From positions 1,302,001 to 1,366,000 of the forward strand of contig NZ_OY808998.1 of NCBI RefSeq assembly GCF_963681195.1: DNA of 64,000 nt, written 5' to 3'. Below, piece by piece: positions 8,829 through 18,159 of this stretch. The notes beneath the pieces are model-generated. The model saw nothing but the letters and a program-made list of their open reading frames with translations, was not told the DNA's origin and did not search any database. The position numbers and the translations under genes were made by a program. Source of the stretch: Vibrio sp. 16 (GTDB lineage Bacteria > Pseudomonadota > Gammaproteobacteria > Enterobacterales > Vibrionaceae). Within the stretch, counting starts at the first letter, position 1; every line of letters starts with the position of its first letter.

Positions 8829-9860
8829 ATGAAAATCAAAGCTCTTTCTAAGCTAAAGCCTGAAGAAGGCATCTGGATGACTGAGGTTGAAAAACCGCAA
8901 GTTGGCCACAACGACATTCTGATTAAAATTAAGAAAACCGCGATCTGTGGTACAGACGTACACATCTACAACTGGGATGAATGGTCACAAAAGACCATCC
9001 CAGTGCCTATGGTTGTCGGTCACGAGTACGTGGGCGAAGTGGTTGAAATTGGTCAGGAAGTGCGTGGCTTTGAAATCGGTGACCGCGTATCTGGCGAAGG
9101 TCACATCACCTGTGGTCACTGTCGTAACTGTCGTGGCGGCCGTACTCACTTATGTCGTAACACGATTGGTGTGGGGGTTAACCGCGAAGGTGCATTCGCA
9201 GAATACCTAGTGATCCCAGCATTCAACGCGTTCAAAATTCCTGAAGGCATCTCTGACGATCTTGCGTCTATCTTTGACCCGTTTGGTAACGCAGTACACA
9301 CAGCGCTTTCTTTCGATCTAGTAGGCGAAGACGTGCTGATCACGGGTGCTGGTCCAATCGGCATCATGGCAGCGGCAGTCGCGAAACACGTTGGTGCTCG
9401 CCACGTTGTTATTACAGATGTAAACGAATATCGCTTAGACCTTGCTCGTAAGATGGGCGTAACGCGCGCAGTAAACGTTGCTGAAGAGAAGTTAGAAGAT
9501 GTTATGGCTGAGCTGGGCATGACAGAAGGCTTTGATGTGGGTCTTGAAATGTCAGGTGTTCAAGCGGCGTTTAGCTCTATGCTTGCAACAATGAACCACG
9601 GTGGTCGCATTGCGCTGTTAGGTATTCCACCATCAGATATGGGTATCGACTGGAACCAAGTTATCTTCAAAGGCCTGGTGATCAAAGGTATCTACGGCCG
9701 CGAAATGTTCGAGACGTGGTACAAGATGGCTTCATTGATTCAATCAGGTCTAGATCTAACGCCAATCATCACTCACCACTACAAGATTGATGACTTCCAA
9801 AAAGGCTTCGACGCTATGCGTAGCGGGCTTTCTGGCAAAGTTATCCTTGATTGGGAGTAG
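8829..9860 (+). CDS. tdh: L-threonine 3-dehydrogenase
   Basis: Zinc-dependent medium-chain dehydrogenase of 343 residues (E. coli Tdh has 341). It oxidises L-threonine with NAD+ to 2-amino-3-oxobutanoate, the substrate of the upstream kbl product. Catalytic zinc ligands lie in the ICGTDVH segment (Cys40) and GHEYVGEV; the structural zinc site is [16 protein letters not shown] Rossmann motif ([10 protein letters not shown]) follows near residue 175. It lies 79 bases downstream of kbl and is probably co-transcribed. Confidence 0.97.
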   Translation: MKIKALSKLKPEEGIWMTEVEKPQVGHNDILIKIKKTAICGTDVHIYNWDEWSQKTIPVPMVVGHEYVGEVVEIGQEVRGFEIGDRVSGEGHITCGHCRNCRGGRTHLCRNTIGVGVNREGAFAEYLVIPAFNAFKIPEGISDDLASIFDPFGNAVHTALSFDLVGEDVLITGAGPIGIMAAAVAKHVGARHVVITDVNEYRLDLARKMGVTRAVNVAEEKLEDVMAELGMTEGFDVGLEMSGVQAAFSSMLATMNHGGRIALLGIPPSDMGIDWNQVIFKGLVIKGIYGREMFETWYKMASLIQSGLDLTPIITHHYKIDDFQKGFDAMRSGLSGKVILDWE

Positions 9861-9884
9861 GGTGCGACTAGGGCAATAAAGGCT

Positions 9885-9916
9885 CATCCACTTAATGGCT
9901 ATTAGAAAAGTGGATG
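9885..9916 (+). other. Hairpin downstream of tdh
   Basis: 9-bp inverted repeat CATCCACTT / AAGTGGATG, 24 bases after the tdh stop, without a T run. It precedes the stronger terminator at 9962. Confidence 0.35.
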
Positions 9917-9961
9917 CCCAAAACAGTATTATTTGTACATGGATCATCCGAAGAAAACGAA

Positions 9962-9995
9962 TGACGCCTCGATTGAATTCGAGGCGTCACTTTTT
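9962..9995 (+). terminator. Rho-independent terminator of kbl-tdh
   Basis: Perfect 10-bp stem GACGCCTCGA / TCGAGGCGTC with a six-base loop, followed by AC and five T. It lies about 100 bases downstream of tdh. Confidence 0.8.
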
Positions 9996-10163
9996 ACAAT
10001 AAGAGCAATTGGAACCCTAAGCATGACCAAGGTTACGGGGCCCTGATTATCCCAATTTTTGGCCTTCAGCTGCCACATAACTGACCCAAAACAAATCGGT
10101 GATTGGCTCTGTGCTGGCAACGTCATACACTAGGCAAATATTTTGACCATCATTGAGGTACTT

Positions 10164-10709
10164 ATGCGCATATACTCTTTGGCCGCTCTATTGATAGGGG
10201 CCTTTCCTATGCTAGCCAACGCGGAGCCGAGTTATAATTGTGACAACGTCAGCCATGTAGCAGAGCACGCCATTTGCGGTAGTCAAGAACTCTCTAGCCT
10301 GGATCGATTGATCGCCAAACAGTATCGTCAATCGCTTAGCGACGCCGCTTTAGAGAAAGACAAACAGACTCTACGCCAAGTTCAGAGAGCGTGGGTAACG
10401 CAGAGAAACGAGTGTGAGTACAGTTTTGACTGCCTTAAGGAACGAAGCCTAGAGCGACTAGCAACCTTAAAAGCGATAGAGTCGTTTGCCTTTTCTTGGG
10501 GTGGCGTCCTTCGTGAATCACCGACATTAGAGTCAGAGCAAGTGGGCTCAACCTATGAGAGGCAGGCGATCGTTATCTTGCAAGAAGAAGCCGCTTATTG
10601 GAACGGCTACCCTTGGTTTAAGGTGCTGGTATCTGGAAAAACGGCCTATCAGTGGGGAGGCATTATCTGCGATGCCTCTCGACCAAACACAACTTACTGC
10701 GAAGAGTAA
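10164..10709 (+). CDS. Secreted LprI/DUF1311-like protein
   Basis: Protein of 181 residues. The ATG at 10164 is preceded by TTGAGG at five bases and begins a clear signal peptide (MRIYSLAALLIGAFPMLANA-E). The mature N-terminal part (about 20-95) has the Cys pattern NCDNVSHVAEHAICGSQELSSLD, a run of charged helix, RAWVTQRNEC and a further Cys, typical of the LprI N-terminal / DUF1311 domain found in lysozyme-inhibitor-like periplasmic proteins. The C-terminal part (about 100-181) looks like a small SH3-like beta domain (VGSTYERQAIVILQEE...WFKVLVSG) and ends with a Cys pair. The inhibitor role is inferred from the family name only. It is monocistronic. Confidence 0.7.
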   Translation: MRIYSLAALLIGAFPMLANAEPSYNCDNVSHVAEHAICGSQELSSLDRLIAKQYRQSLSDAALEKDKQTLRQVQRAWVTQRNECEYSFDCLKERSLERLATLKAIESFAFSWGGVLRESPTLESEQVGSTYERQAIVILQEEAAYWNGYPWFKVLVSGKTAYQWGGIICDASRPNTTYCEE

Positions 10710-11096
10710 CCAGAAATGAGTGGTGCTGGGTAGCGCAATCTGTGTAATTCGAGGTTTAAGCCTTGAAGACAATGTGGATAAGAAAGAGTTCGTGATACTA
10801 CTTTTGAGCCTCTACTCGTATATAGCCCTCAACCCCATTCTCGGTCGATGGGTGACACGATATTAAAACTGCATACCATGGAGATGAGTACCGTCAAGAC
10901 ATCCGTAAGGCTACTTACACAACGAATGTTATCGAATCTATGAACACTATCTTGTCGATAGGTGGCAAAGAAGCGTAAGTTGCCTCTTAAAGGTGTACCG
11001 GTGAGAAAGGTTGCCTATTCGGCGATTTAGGGTGTCTTTTAAATCCACCAAAACGCAGCAATATGCAGTTAGCATCTGACACCCAAAGGCTAAGGC
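10710..11096. other. Gene-free stretch holding a transposase relic
   Basis: 387 bases between the LprI-like gene and the convergent PhzF-family gene. The only recognisable content is a decayed IS256-type transposase fragment (10862-11030). The motif GGGTGTC at 11029-11035 recurs inverted as GACACCC at 11088-11094, which may be a worn element end or chance. Confidence 0.5.
10862..11030 (+). pseudogene. Remnant of an IS256-family transposase
   Basis: In one frame 10862-10978 encodes IRKATYTTNVIESMN, very close to the conserved IR-x-x-YTTN-x-IES-x-N block near the C-terminus of IS256 (Mutator-like) transposases. A shift into another frame at about 10962 continues with KKRKLPLKGVPVRKVAYSAI, which resembles the following RRK-FP...AVYLAI segment of the same family, then stops. 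The rest of the roughly 400-residue enzyme is absent. It is therefore a truncated, frameshifted relic that cannot transpose. Family recognition is by motif, without a search. Confidence 0.62.
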
Positions 11097-11885
11097 TTAG
11101 ATGTAAAATTTTCCGCGGGAGTAGAGTACGGCGTCGCCACCTATGGTCGCTTTTTCAGGTGAAACATGGCAGTAAAGTGTGCCGCCTCGCTTTGATGCCT
11201 GGTAGGCGATCATGTGATCCTTACCAAGCTTTTCGGACCAATACGGTGCCAATCCGGAGTGAATTGAGCCAGTCACAGGGTCTTCATCGCCGCCATTGGC
11301 AGGCCAAAAGTATCGAGAGACAAAGTCATAATCTTTGGAGGGCGCCGTAGCAACAACGTCGTAAGGGGCTAGCTGCGTCAGGAAGTCGCTTTTGGTCTTT
11401 AAATCCAACACATCTTGTTCGTTGTCGTAAAACACAAAGTAGGCTTGTGGGTTTTTCATAACGTGTAGAGGCGGGATAGAGAGCCCTTCTAGAAGTGCTA
11501 CAGGAGCCTCAGTGGTGCTCGGCATTTGATGTGGGAAGTCCATCAGAATACGGCCAGATCGATCCTTTTCGACTTCGATTGGTCCAACAAAGCGTGTTTC
11601 AAAGACAATTCGCTCGCCAGCATTGAAGAAATGAAACAAGGTAAACGCGGAGGCGAGCGTCGCATGACCGCAAAACTCGATCTCGCAAATAGGAGAAAAC
11701 CAACGGATCTCATGGTGGTCGATGGCGATTTGTTTAATAAAGGCGGTTTCAGACAGATTGTTCTCTTGGGCGATTTTGAGCATCATATCGTCACTCAGCC
11801 AATCGGTGAGTGGGACAACAGCCGCGGGATTACCTTTAAATCTTTCTTGAGTGAAGGTATCACACACAAATAGTTCGAATTCCAT
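11097..11885 (-). CDS. PhzF-family isomerase-like protein
   Basis: Protein of 262 residues with the diaminopimelate-epimerase-like fold of the PhzF family. The opening FVCDTFTQERFKGNPAAVV, the conserved acid Glu46 in NLSETAF, and GDEDPVTGSIHSGLAPYW near the C-terminus are characteristic; the glutamate is the catalytic acid/base in phenazine PhzF. No phenazine genes are present, so it is a generic PhzF/YddE-type enzyme of unknown substrate. It lies alone downstream of the lactate cluster, separated from it by a long inverted repeat. Confidence 0.88.
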   Translation of the reverse strand: MEFELFVCDTFTQERFKGNPAAVVPLTDWLSDDMMLKIAQENNLSETAFIKQIAIDHHEIRWFSPICEIEFCGHATLASAFTLFHFFNAGERIVFETRFVGPIEVEKDRSGRILMDFPHQMPSTTEAPVALLEGLSIPPLHVMKNPQAYFVFYDNEQDVLDLKTKSDFLTQLAPYDVVATAPSKDYDFVSRYFWPANGGDEDPVTGSIHSGLAPYWSEKLGKDHMIAYQASKRGGTLYCHVSPEKATIGGDAVLYSRGKFYI

Positions 11886-11958
11886 AGATCTTCCTTACTG
11901 GCGTATCAAAACTTTCTATTTGATTAATAATAACTTTTGTTACATAGCAAGGGTGAAA

Positions 11959-12020
11959 TAACTGGAGAGTTGCGAGATAGATCTTCTCAAATCATACTCT
12001 GCGTACAAACTCTCCAGTTA
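11959..12020 (-). repeat. 13-bp inverted repeat after the dld-like gene
   Basis: Perfect arms TAACTGGAGAGTT (11959-11971) and AACTCTCCAGTTA (12008-12020) separated by 36 bases. It follows the minus-strand FAD/Fe-S dehydrogenase stop and precedes the PhzF-family gene. It can form a long hairpin but has no T run, so it may act as a 3' end structure, a Rho-dependent end or a protein site. Confidence 0.6.
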
Positions 12021-12040
12021 GGTTTGGGAGTGATATAGAA

Positions 12041-14881
12041 CTATTGTGGCACGCTGGCCTCATCCACTAGGTAAAGAATTGACTGGTAAGGGATGCCACT
12101 ATGATGCGATAGACCAATTTCACAGGTTCGGCTGTTACTAAAACCACGATGACAGTTCTCAGGCACTTGTTCTTTGAGTGGATGAACCGCCGCCGCATTG
12201 AGCTCTGGCGTAGTGAAACCCTTGTCTCCAGCCCATCCACAACAAGCAATGTGCTCAGGTACCACGACGTGGCTGGCGCAGCGCTGAGCTAGGGTCAACA
12301 TGCTGTTTTCCAATCCCATTTTCCTAGAGCTACAGGTGACATGCAGCATCACGGTCTCATTAATCGGCTTGATCTCCAAATGAGGCAACAGATACTTAGA
12401 AACAAAGCCTGTAGGCTCGAGTATTTCCAGCGGTTTAGTAAAATTATCGATGCTGCGTTTAGCGCAAGGACTGGTGTCCATAAGAACAGGATATTCGCCT
12501 TCGTAGCTTGCTTCCCAGAGAGCTTGCTCTAACTGAGCCGCTTTTTGCGTGGCGATATCTGTCATGCCTTTGCTGTCATAGGGCATTCCACAGCACTGGT
12601 CATGAATACCTTCAGGGATAATAATTTCAAATCCAGCCTTCTTAATGAGTGACATTGTCACTTCAGTTAAGTTACGCTGATCAGAAGCATTGGTTTGTTG
12701 CCCCATAGTGCGAGAAGCACAAGACGGGACGTACACCACTTTTTTGTCGGACTTAACCAGCAGTTCCAAAGACTTTTCTAGATTATGGCTGTTTGATTGA
12801 GGTGTCTCAGGGAGCCAAATCGGGGTCTTGTTCTTGGTGAGGCTCCGCACGCCATTGGTCAACTTAGAGACACCATTTTCACCTATCACTTTCACCGCAA
12901 TTTGGTTGGCTTTGAGAGAGGCGCGAGTGAGTGTTGTGGTGGTTGAGAAGTGATCCGCAGTCCACTTGGCAATTGGCGTAAACTTTTTGTACTTCGCGGT
13001 GCGCAGTTGTTTGACCAAATCTCCCGTGTTGATACCCACCGGACAGCGGTCAGCACAAAGCCCAGTTGCCGCGCAAGTATCGAGACCTTGGTATTCGAAG
13101 ACTTTTTCCAGTTCACTTACGGTAACGGTTTCTCCTGCTGCTTTTCTGCGTTGTAGCTCTCGATAAAGCACGATACGTTGCCTTGGTGATAAGGTAAGCG
13201 TGCGGGAAGGGCAAACCGGTTCACAGAAACCACATTCAATACAGCGATCAACAATGTCATCAGCCGCCGGCATCGGTTTTAAATTCTCAATATGTGAATG
13301 CGGGTTGTCATTGATGATTACCCCTGGGTTGAGTAATCCTTCAGGGTCGAACAGCTTTTTAATTTGCTGCATCAGTACGTAGCCATCTTTGCCCCATTCA
13401 AGCTCGACATAAGGGGCCATGTTACGTCCTGTGCCATGTTCCGCTTTTAATGAGCCTTGATATTTGACAGCGACAAGGTCAGCGACATCGTCCATGAATC
13501 CACCATAGCGATCAATTTCCTCTTGTGAGTCAAATCCTTGGGTGAAGACGAAATGCAAGTTGCCTTCAAGTGCATGACCAAAAATGATGGCTTCGCTGTA
13601 TTGATACTTATCGAACAGTGCCTGCAGATCTCGAACGCCATTGGCGAGATTCTCTACTGGAAACGCGACATCTTCAATGATGACGGTGGTGCCGACTTCA
13701 CGAACAGCGCCGACGGCTGGGAACATGCCTTTGCGAATTCCCCACAGCGTCGCGACGGTCTTGGCATCCGTGGTAAAGGGAACCGACTCAATGATCGAGT
13801 ACTCACTGAGTGAGCCTAAAATAGCTTCACACTGGCTATCTAAGTCTGCTTGAGAGCTGGCATGCGTTTCAACCAAGAGTGCCGCGGCTTCTATATCCAA
13901 ATTTGGCATAAATTCAGGCATGCCGGGTTTGTCTGCGACTGAACGCAATGCTCGACCATCCATCAGCTCGACGGCTGCGACTGGCGTTTTCGCCAATGTG
14001 GCAACGGCTCGGCTTGCTTCTTCGATATCGGCGAACACCAGTAATGCTGAGGCTTTAAACTCGTGCTCGATGACCGTGTTGTAGGTGATCTCGGCGATAA
14101 ACCCTAACGTGCCTTCAGAGCCGATAAGCAGATGTTCCAACACTTCGATGGGGTCAGAATAGTCGACCAGTGCGTTGAGTGCGTAGCCCGTGGTGTTTTT
14201 CAATCGATATTTGTGTCGAATACGCTCAGTGAGCTCTGCATTGCTTTGCGTTTGCGCTACAAGATTTGAAAGCCCTTGGTAAATGTCAGGGCGGGTCACT
14301 TTAAAGGCATCGATACTGGCTTTGCTTGAGGTGTCGAGCAAGGTGCCATCGGCGAAAACCACTTTGACACTGTCTACCGTTCGATAGGAGTTTTGCGCGG
14401 TTCCACAACACATCCCACTGGCATTGTTGGCTGCAATGCCACCAATCTTACAGGTGTTTATAGACGCAGGATCGGGGCCGATTTTGCGCTTAAAAGGCGC
14501 CAAGTATTTGTTTGCATCGGCGCCAATAACCCCCGGCTGAAGAATGATTTTATTGCCATCGTCAACAATATCGTGTCCACGCCAATCATCGGTGAGAGTG
14601 ATTAGGACGGAATCAGAGACCGCTTGACCAGACAAACTTGTCCCAGCTGCACGGAAGGTAAAGTGGACGCCAAGTTCTCGGCAACTTTGTATCGCGTAGA
14701 TGACTTCGCTGAGATCTTTAAGGCGTAAAACGATTTGCGGCACCAAGCGATAAAAACTCGCATCGGTGCCGTAAGCTAAACGCTTTGCTTCTTGGGTAAC
14801 AATGCGTTCGGGGTCAATTTGTAGAGCAAGCAAGGCTTCAAGCTGCTCGTAAGTGGCTTTCGAAATTGTGTTGGCCATCAT
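12041..14881 (-). CDS. FAD- and Fe-S-binding D-lactate dehydrogenase (Dld-II type)
   Basis: Protein of 946 residues fusing an FAD_binding_4 domain (about 35-215; PGVIGADANKYL, GTSLSGQAVSD), an FAD-oxidase C-terminal domain (about 245-510) and a GlpC/GlcF-like iron-sulfur part with two ferredoxin-type clusters (CIECGFCEPVCPS, CAATGLCADRCPVG, about 540-610) and CCG domains (CCGMPY, CCGWAGDKGF). This is the architecture of the quinone-linked D-lactate dehydrogenase of proteobacteria and of YdiJ-like enzymes. Adjacent lldD and lldP strongly favour D-lactate as substrate. It is last in the minus-strand lactate operon. Two adjacent ATGs start the frame with AAGGAAG just upstream; either may be used. 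Confidence 0.85.
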   Translation of the reverse strand: MMANTISKATYEQLEALLALQIDPERIVTQEAKRLAYGTDASFYRLVPQIVLRLKDLSEVIYAIQSCRELGVHFTFRAAGTSLSGQAVSDSVLITLTDDWRGHDIVDDGNKIILQPGVIGADANKYLAPFKRKIGPDPASINTCKIGGIAANNASGMCCGTAQNSYRTVDSVKVVFADGTLLDTSSKASIDAFKVTRPDIYQGLSNLVAQTQSNAELTERIRHKYRLKNTTGYALNALVDYSDPIEVLEHLLIGSEGTLGFIAEITYNTVIEHEFKASALLVFADIEEASRAVATLAKTPVAAVELMDGRALRSVADKPGMPEFMPNLDIEAAALLVETHASSQADLDSQCEAILGSLSEYSIIESVPFTTDAKTVATLWGIRKGMFPAVGAVREVGTTVIIEDVAFPVENLANGVRDLQALFDKYQYSEAIIFGHALEGNLHFVFTQGFDSQEEIDRYGGFMDDVADLVAVKYQGSLKAEHGTGRNMAPYVELEWGKDGYVLMQQIKKLFDPEGLLNPGVIINDNPHSHIENLKPMPAADDIVDRCIECGFCEPVCPSRTLTLSPRQRIVLYRELQRRKAAGETVTVSELEKVFEYQGLDTCAATGLCADRCPVGINTGDLVKQLRTAKYKKFTPIAKWTADHFSTTTTLTRASLKANQIAVKVIGENGVSKLTNGVRSLTKNKTPIWLPETPQSNSHNLEKSLELLVKSDKKVVYVPSCASRTMGQQTNASDQRNLTEVTMSLIKKAGFEIIIPEGIHDQCCGMPYDSKGMTDIATQKAAQLEQALWEASYEGEYPVLMDTSPCAKRSIDNFTKPLEILEPTGFVSKYLLPHLEIKPINETVMLHVTCSSRKMGLENSMLTLAQRCASHVVVPEHIACCGWAGDKGFTTPELNAAAVHPLKEQVPENCHRGFSNSRTCEIGLSHHSGIPYQSILYLVDEASVPQ

Positions 14882-14958
14882 TGCTTCCTTGTGCTGATGT
14901 CACGGGTAGGGCGTCTTTCTGATTATTGTGAGGTTGTTCTCTCTTCCCGTGGGTTAAA

Positions 14959-14992
14959 GGTGTCACATCTTGTTCTCAAAAGTCGTGACACC
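14959..14992 (-). other. Inverted repeat between lldD and the dld-like gene
   Basis: 8-bp arms GGTGTCAC / GTGACACC separated by 18 bases, 16 bases after the lldD stop. It is the second of three hairpin-forming repeats that follow the genes of the lactate cluster. Confidence 0.45.
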
Positions 14993-15007
14993 CATTAAAT
15001 TAATCGA

Positions 15008-16144
15008 TTAGATGCTGACCAGTGAATCTCGGTTCAGATCCTGAATGGTTTTTGCGCCTGTCAGTGTCATCGCAACGCGCATCTCTTTTTCATACAGATC
15101 TAAGAGATTTTCAACGCCAGCTTGACCTTGCGCAGCAAGCGCGTAGATGTAAGACCGACCAAGCATGGCACAATCGGCACCCAGTGCGAGCATACGGACG
15201 ACATCTAACCCAGTGCGAATACCGGAATCGACGAAGATTTTCATATCTCCCTTCACTGCGTCTGCAATAGCAGGAAGAGCTTTGGCAGAAGACATAACGC
15301 CGTCGAGCTGGCGACCACCGTGGTTTGACACAACAATGCCGTCCGCGCCAAACTTCACGGCGTCTTTTGCATCTTCAACGTCCAGGATGCCTTTGATCAC
15401 CATTGGTCCATCCCAAAAGTCACGAATCCATTCAAGGTCTTTCCAGCTAATTGAAGGGTCGAAGTTTTCACCCAACCAACCAATGTAGTCTTCGAGTTTG
15501 GTCGGTTCTCCACGGTAAGTTGAAATGTTGCCCAGATCGTGCGGTTTGCCAAACAAACCAACATCAAACGCCCATTGCGGGTGGCGCATCGCTTGGAACA
15601 CACGTCGTGCTGCGGCATTCGGACCGCTCATACCAGAATGCATGTCGCGGTAACGGGCGCCCGGAACAGGCATATCAACCGTGAATACCAAGGTTGTCAC
15701 GCCTGCGGCTTTTGCTCGTTCCAAAACGTTCTTCATAAAGCCGCGATCTTTCAGCACATAGAGCTGAAACCACATAGGGCGCTCAATCGCTGGTGCGACT
15801 TCTTCAATGGGGCAAACTGACACCGTCGACATGGTAAACGGGATGCCTTTTTTCTCGGCGGCTTTTGCGGCTTGTACTTCGCCACGACGCGCATACATTC
15901 CGGTTAGACCGACTGGCGATAGGGCGATAGGAAGCGCCATCTTTTCACCGAAGATTTCGATATCGAGGCTAAGCTCAGACATGTCGTTCAACACACGCTG
16001 TTTAAGCGCAATATCTGCAAGATCTTCTGTGTTGCGTCTCAGAGTATGCTCACCATAAGAGCCGCCATCAATGTAATGGAAAAGAAAAGGTGGGAGCTTT
16101 GATTTCGCCGCTTTGCGGTAATCAGTAGAGGCAGAGATAATCAT
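15008..16144 (-). CDS. lldD: L-lactate dehydrogenase, FMN-dependent
   Basis: Protein of 378 residues of the FMN-dependent alpha-hydroxyacid dehydrogenase family, slightly shorter than E. coli LldD (396). It oxidises L-lactate to pyruvate at the inner membrane and passes electrons to quinone. The N-terminal [15 protein letters not shown], the FMN segment and the catalytic histidine in [11 protein letters not shown] (about residue 275), followed by the [18 protein letters not shown] phosphate-binding region, are all present. It lies between lldP and the D-lactate dehydrogenase gene, all on the minus strand. Confidence 0.94.
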   Translation of the reverse strand: MIISASTDYRKAAKSKLPPFLFHYIDGGSYGEHTLRRNTEDLADIALKQRVLNDMSELSLDIEIFGEKMALPIALSPVGLTGMYARRGEVQAAKAAEKKGIPFTMSTVSVCPIEEVAPAIERPMWFQLYVLKDRGFMKNVLERAKAAGVTTLVFTVDMPVPGARYRDMHSGMSGPNAAARRVFQAMRHPQWAFDVGLFGKPHDLGNISTYRGEPTKLEDYIGWLGENFDPSISWKDLEWIRDFWDGPMVIKGILDVEDAKDAVKFGADGIVVSNHGGRQLDGVMSSAKALPAIADAVKGDMKIFVDSGIRTGLDVVRMLALGADCAMLGRSYIYALAAQGQAGVENLLDLYEKEMRVAMTLTGAKTIQDLNRDSLVSI

Positions 16145-16209
16145 AATTCAATCCTACAAATGGTGTATTTGGGCCTTTCTTTGAAGGCTAGAGTCAAACT
16201 GTTTAGGGT

Positions 16210-16272
16210 GGCGTTAATACTCGCTTGGAGTGACACTAGTGCCGTTCTTGTCAGGGGATGAGTATTAACGCC
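16210..16272 (-). repeat. 13-bp inverted repeat between lldP and lldD
   Basis: Perfect arms GGCGTTAATACTC (16210-16222) and GAGTATTAACGCC (16260-16272) separated by 37 bases, starting six bases after the lldP stop. A 5-bp inner repeat (TGACA / TGTCA) lies in the loop. There is no T run. Spacing and arm length closely match the repeat at 11959-12020, although the sequences differ. Confidence 0.6.
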
Positions 16273-16278
16273 GTGGAT

Positions 16279-17970
16279 TTATTTAGCCAGTGCGTCCGTA
16301 ATGTTTAGGCCATAAATGGCAATTAAACCAATGACGCCAGTCAGGACTAAGTAATAGAACGTTGGGATAACCGTTTTGCGTAGCGTTGCACCTTCGCGGC
16401 CCAGTAGCCCCACCGTTGCTGATGCGGCAACCACGTTGTGAATCGCGATCATGTTACCCGCTGCTGCGCCAACCGCTTGAAGTGCTACTACAACCGCACT
16501 AGAGATAGAGAGTGTCTGCGCAACTTCAAATTGGAACTGGCTAAACATCATGTTAGACACCGTGTTTGAGCCTGCAATGAAAGCGCCTAGTGCACCGACG
16601 GTCGCGCTCAACGCTGGGAAGGCTTCACCTACGAGGCCAGCGGCAAAGTTGGCGGTTGTAACTGGCATACTGGCTAAGTCAGCGCCATTGACGCCAGAGT
16701 TGATGAAGATGCGCACCATAGGAATAGTGAAGACCAAAACAAAGCCTGCACCAATCAAGGTTTTGCTCGATTCGCCAAACGCTTTTGCAAGCGGAGCAGC
16801 GCTACGTGCTTGAAGCAATACAGCGATAAGCGCGACGAAGACTAGGATGCCACCTGGCAGGTAAAGGGGTTGAATGGCAGTGCTGATACCGGTTTCGCCC
16901 AAAATATTGCTAAACGATAGGCTTACGCTGGTTAGCATCGCTTTGAAATCGGCGCTGACGCGGCTCGCTACCAGTACCACAGCCAATAGCACGTATGGGA
17001 ACCACGCCATCACCATGCTCATCGGCTTGCTCTTGCTGTCTTCTAGATCAATCTTCAGTGAGCCCAACCATTCTGCTGGCCACTTGTCTTCTTTCTCAAA
17101 GTCCCACGTTGTTTTAGGTACCAAGAAGCCACGTTTTGCCGCAGATACGACGATAGAAAGTCCAACCAAACCGCCAATCAGTGACGGGAACTCCGCACCT
17201 AGGAAAACACCCGTTAGTGCGTATGGAATGGTAAAGGCTAAGCCCGCAAAAATAGCAAACGGTAGAATGTCTAGACCTTCTGTCCAGCTCTTGTTTTTGC
17301 CGAAGAAGCGCGTCAGCATCATTGCCATTAGTACTGGAATTAGCGTACCTACGGTCGCGTGAATCATCGCAACGCTAGAGGTTATTTGTTGTAAGTAGGC
17401 GTCCCAAGTGGAGCCATTCGCGAGTAACGCTTCAGAGATATTGTGCGTATCAAGACCTTTGTTTACCCCAACGATGATAGGGGTGCCTACTGCGCCAAAG
17501 GAAACAGGCGTAGATTGAATCATCATACCCATTAAAACCGCGGCAAGAGCAGGGAATCCGATCGCGACTAACAGTGGCGCCGCAATCGCTGCTGGCGTAC
17601 CAAAACCTGATGCGCCCTCAATAAACGAGCCAAAGCACCAAGCGATGATGATGGCCTGAACACGGCGGTCAGGTGAGATGTTAGTAAACCCGTTGCGAAT
17701 GGTGGTAATTGCGCCGGTGTGTTTAAGCGTATTGAGTAGGAAGATGGCGCCAAACACAATCCATAAGACCGCGACAGTGATGCCTAGCCCTTGAAAAACA
17801 GACGCTAAAACGCGTGTGGTCGACATGTCCCACCCAAATAGGGCAATGATAACGGTTAATCCAAATGCGACAGGCATCGCGCGTTTGGCTGGCCAATTAA
17901 GGCCGACAAGTAATATGGCAGCCACCACGATTGGTGAGAAGGCCACTAGGGCAAGTAAAGTTTCACTCAT
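16279..17970 (-). CDS. lldP: L-lactate permease
   Basis: Integral membrane protein of 563 residues of the LctP family with about a dozen hydrophobic segments. It imports lactate (and glycolate) with protons. The motif [32 protein letters not shown] is characteristic in sense, with a second repeat-like region near the C-terminus ([19 protein letters not shown]). The frame is open 33 bases further upstream, but the ATG at 17970 follows GAGGATGTACCA and gives the usual MSETLLAL start. It is the first gene of the lactate operon and is divergent from a LysR gene. Confidence 0.94.
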   Translation of the reverse strand: MSETLLALVAFSPIVVAAILLVGLNWPAKRAMPVAFGLTVIIALFGWDMSTTRVLASVFQGLGITVAVLWIVFGAIFLLNTLKHTGAITTIRNGFTNISPDRRVQAIIIAWCFGSFIEGASGFGTPAAIAAPLLVAIGFPALAAVLMGMMIQSTPVSFGAVGTPIIVGVNKGLDTHNISEALLANGSTWDAYLQQITSSVAMIHATVGTLIPVLMAMMLTRFFGKNKSWTEGLDILPFAIFAGLAFTIPYALTGVFLGAEFPSLIGGLVGLSIVVSAAKRGFLVPKTTWDFEKEDKWPAEWLGSLKIDLEDSKSKPMSMVMAWFPYVLLAVVLVASRVSADFKAMLTSVSLSFSNILGETGISTAIQPLYLPGGILVFVALIAVLLQARSAAPLAKAFGESSKTLIGAGFVLVFTIPMVRIFINSGVNGADLASMPVTTANFAAGLVGEAFPALSATVGALGAFIAGSNTVSNMMFSQFQFEVAQTLSISSAVVVALQAVGAAAGNMIAIHNVVAASATVGLLGREGATLRKTVIPTFYYLVLTGVIGLIAIYGLNITDALAK

Positions 17971-18159
17971 TGGTACATCCTCGTACAGGCATAATCCCTT
18001 CACGTTTTGCTAGGGATGACTTGTTAAATCCGGGCTCTAAAGAGTCTCTTAGATTTTATATTTGTGATAATTGTGTTAATTCGAGGTGAATTTACCCCTT
18101 TATTTTTTATTGATATAGGGAAATAATGAAAATAATTAATTCCAAAAATGACATAATCA

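Noticed and set aside
11063..11350. Plus-strand frame of 95 codons spanning the end of the PhzF-family gene
   Set aside because: It overlaps a real gene on the other strand, is rich in Arg and Trp as shadow frames are, and continues no transposase motif.
12041..14881. Several plus-strand frames of 60-91 codons over the D-lactate dehydrogenase gene
   Set aside because: They are antisense shadows of a conserved multidomain protein and have no ribosome-binding sites.
16550..17362. Plus-strand frames of 87 and 162 codons over lldP
   Set aside because: They are low-complexity products of antisense membrane-protein sequence, with no family match.
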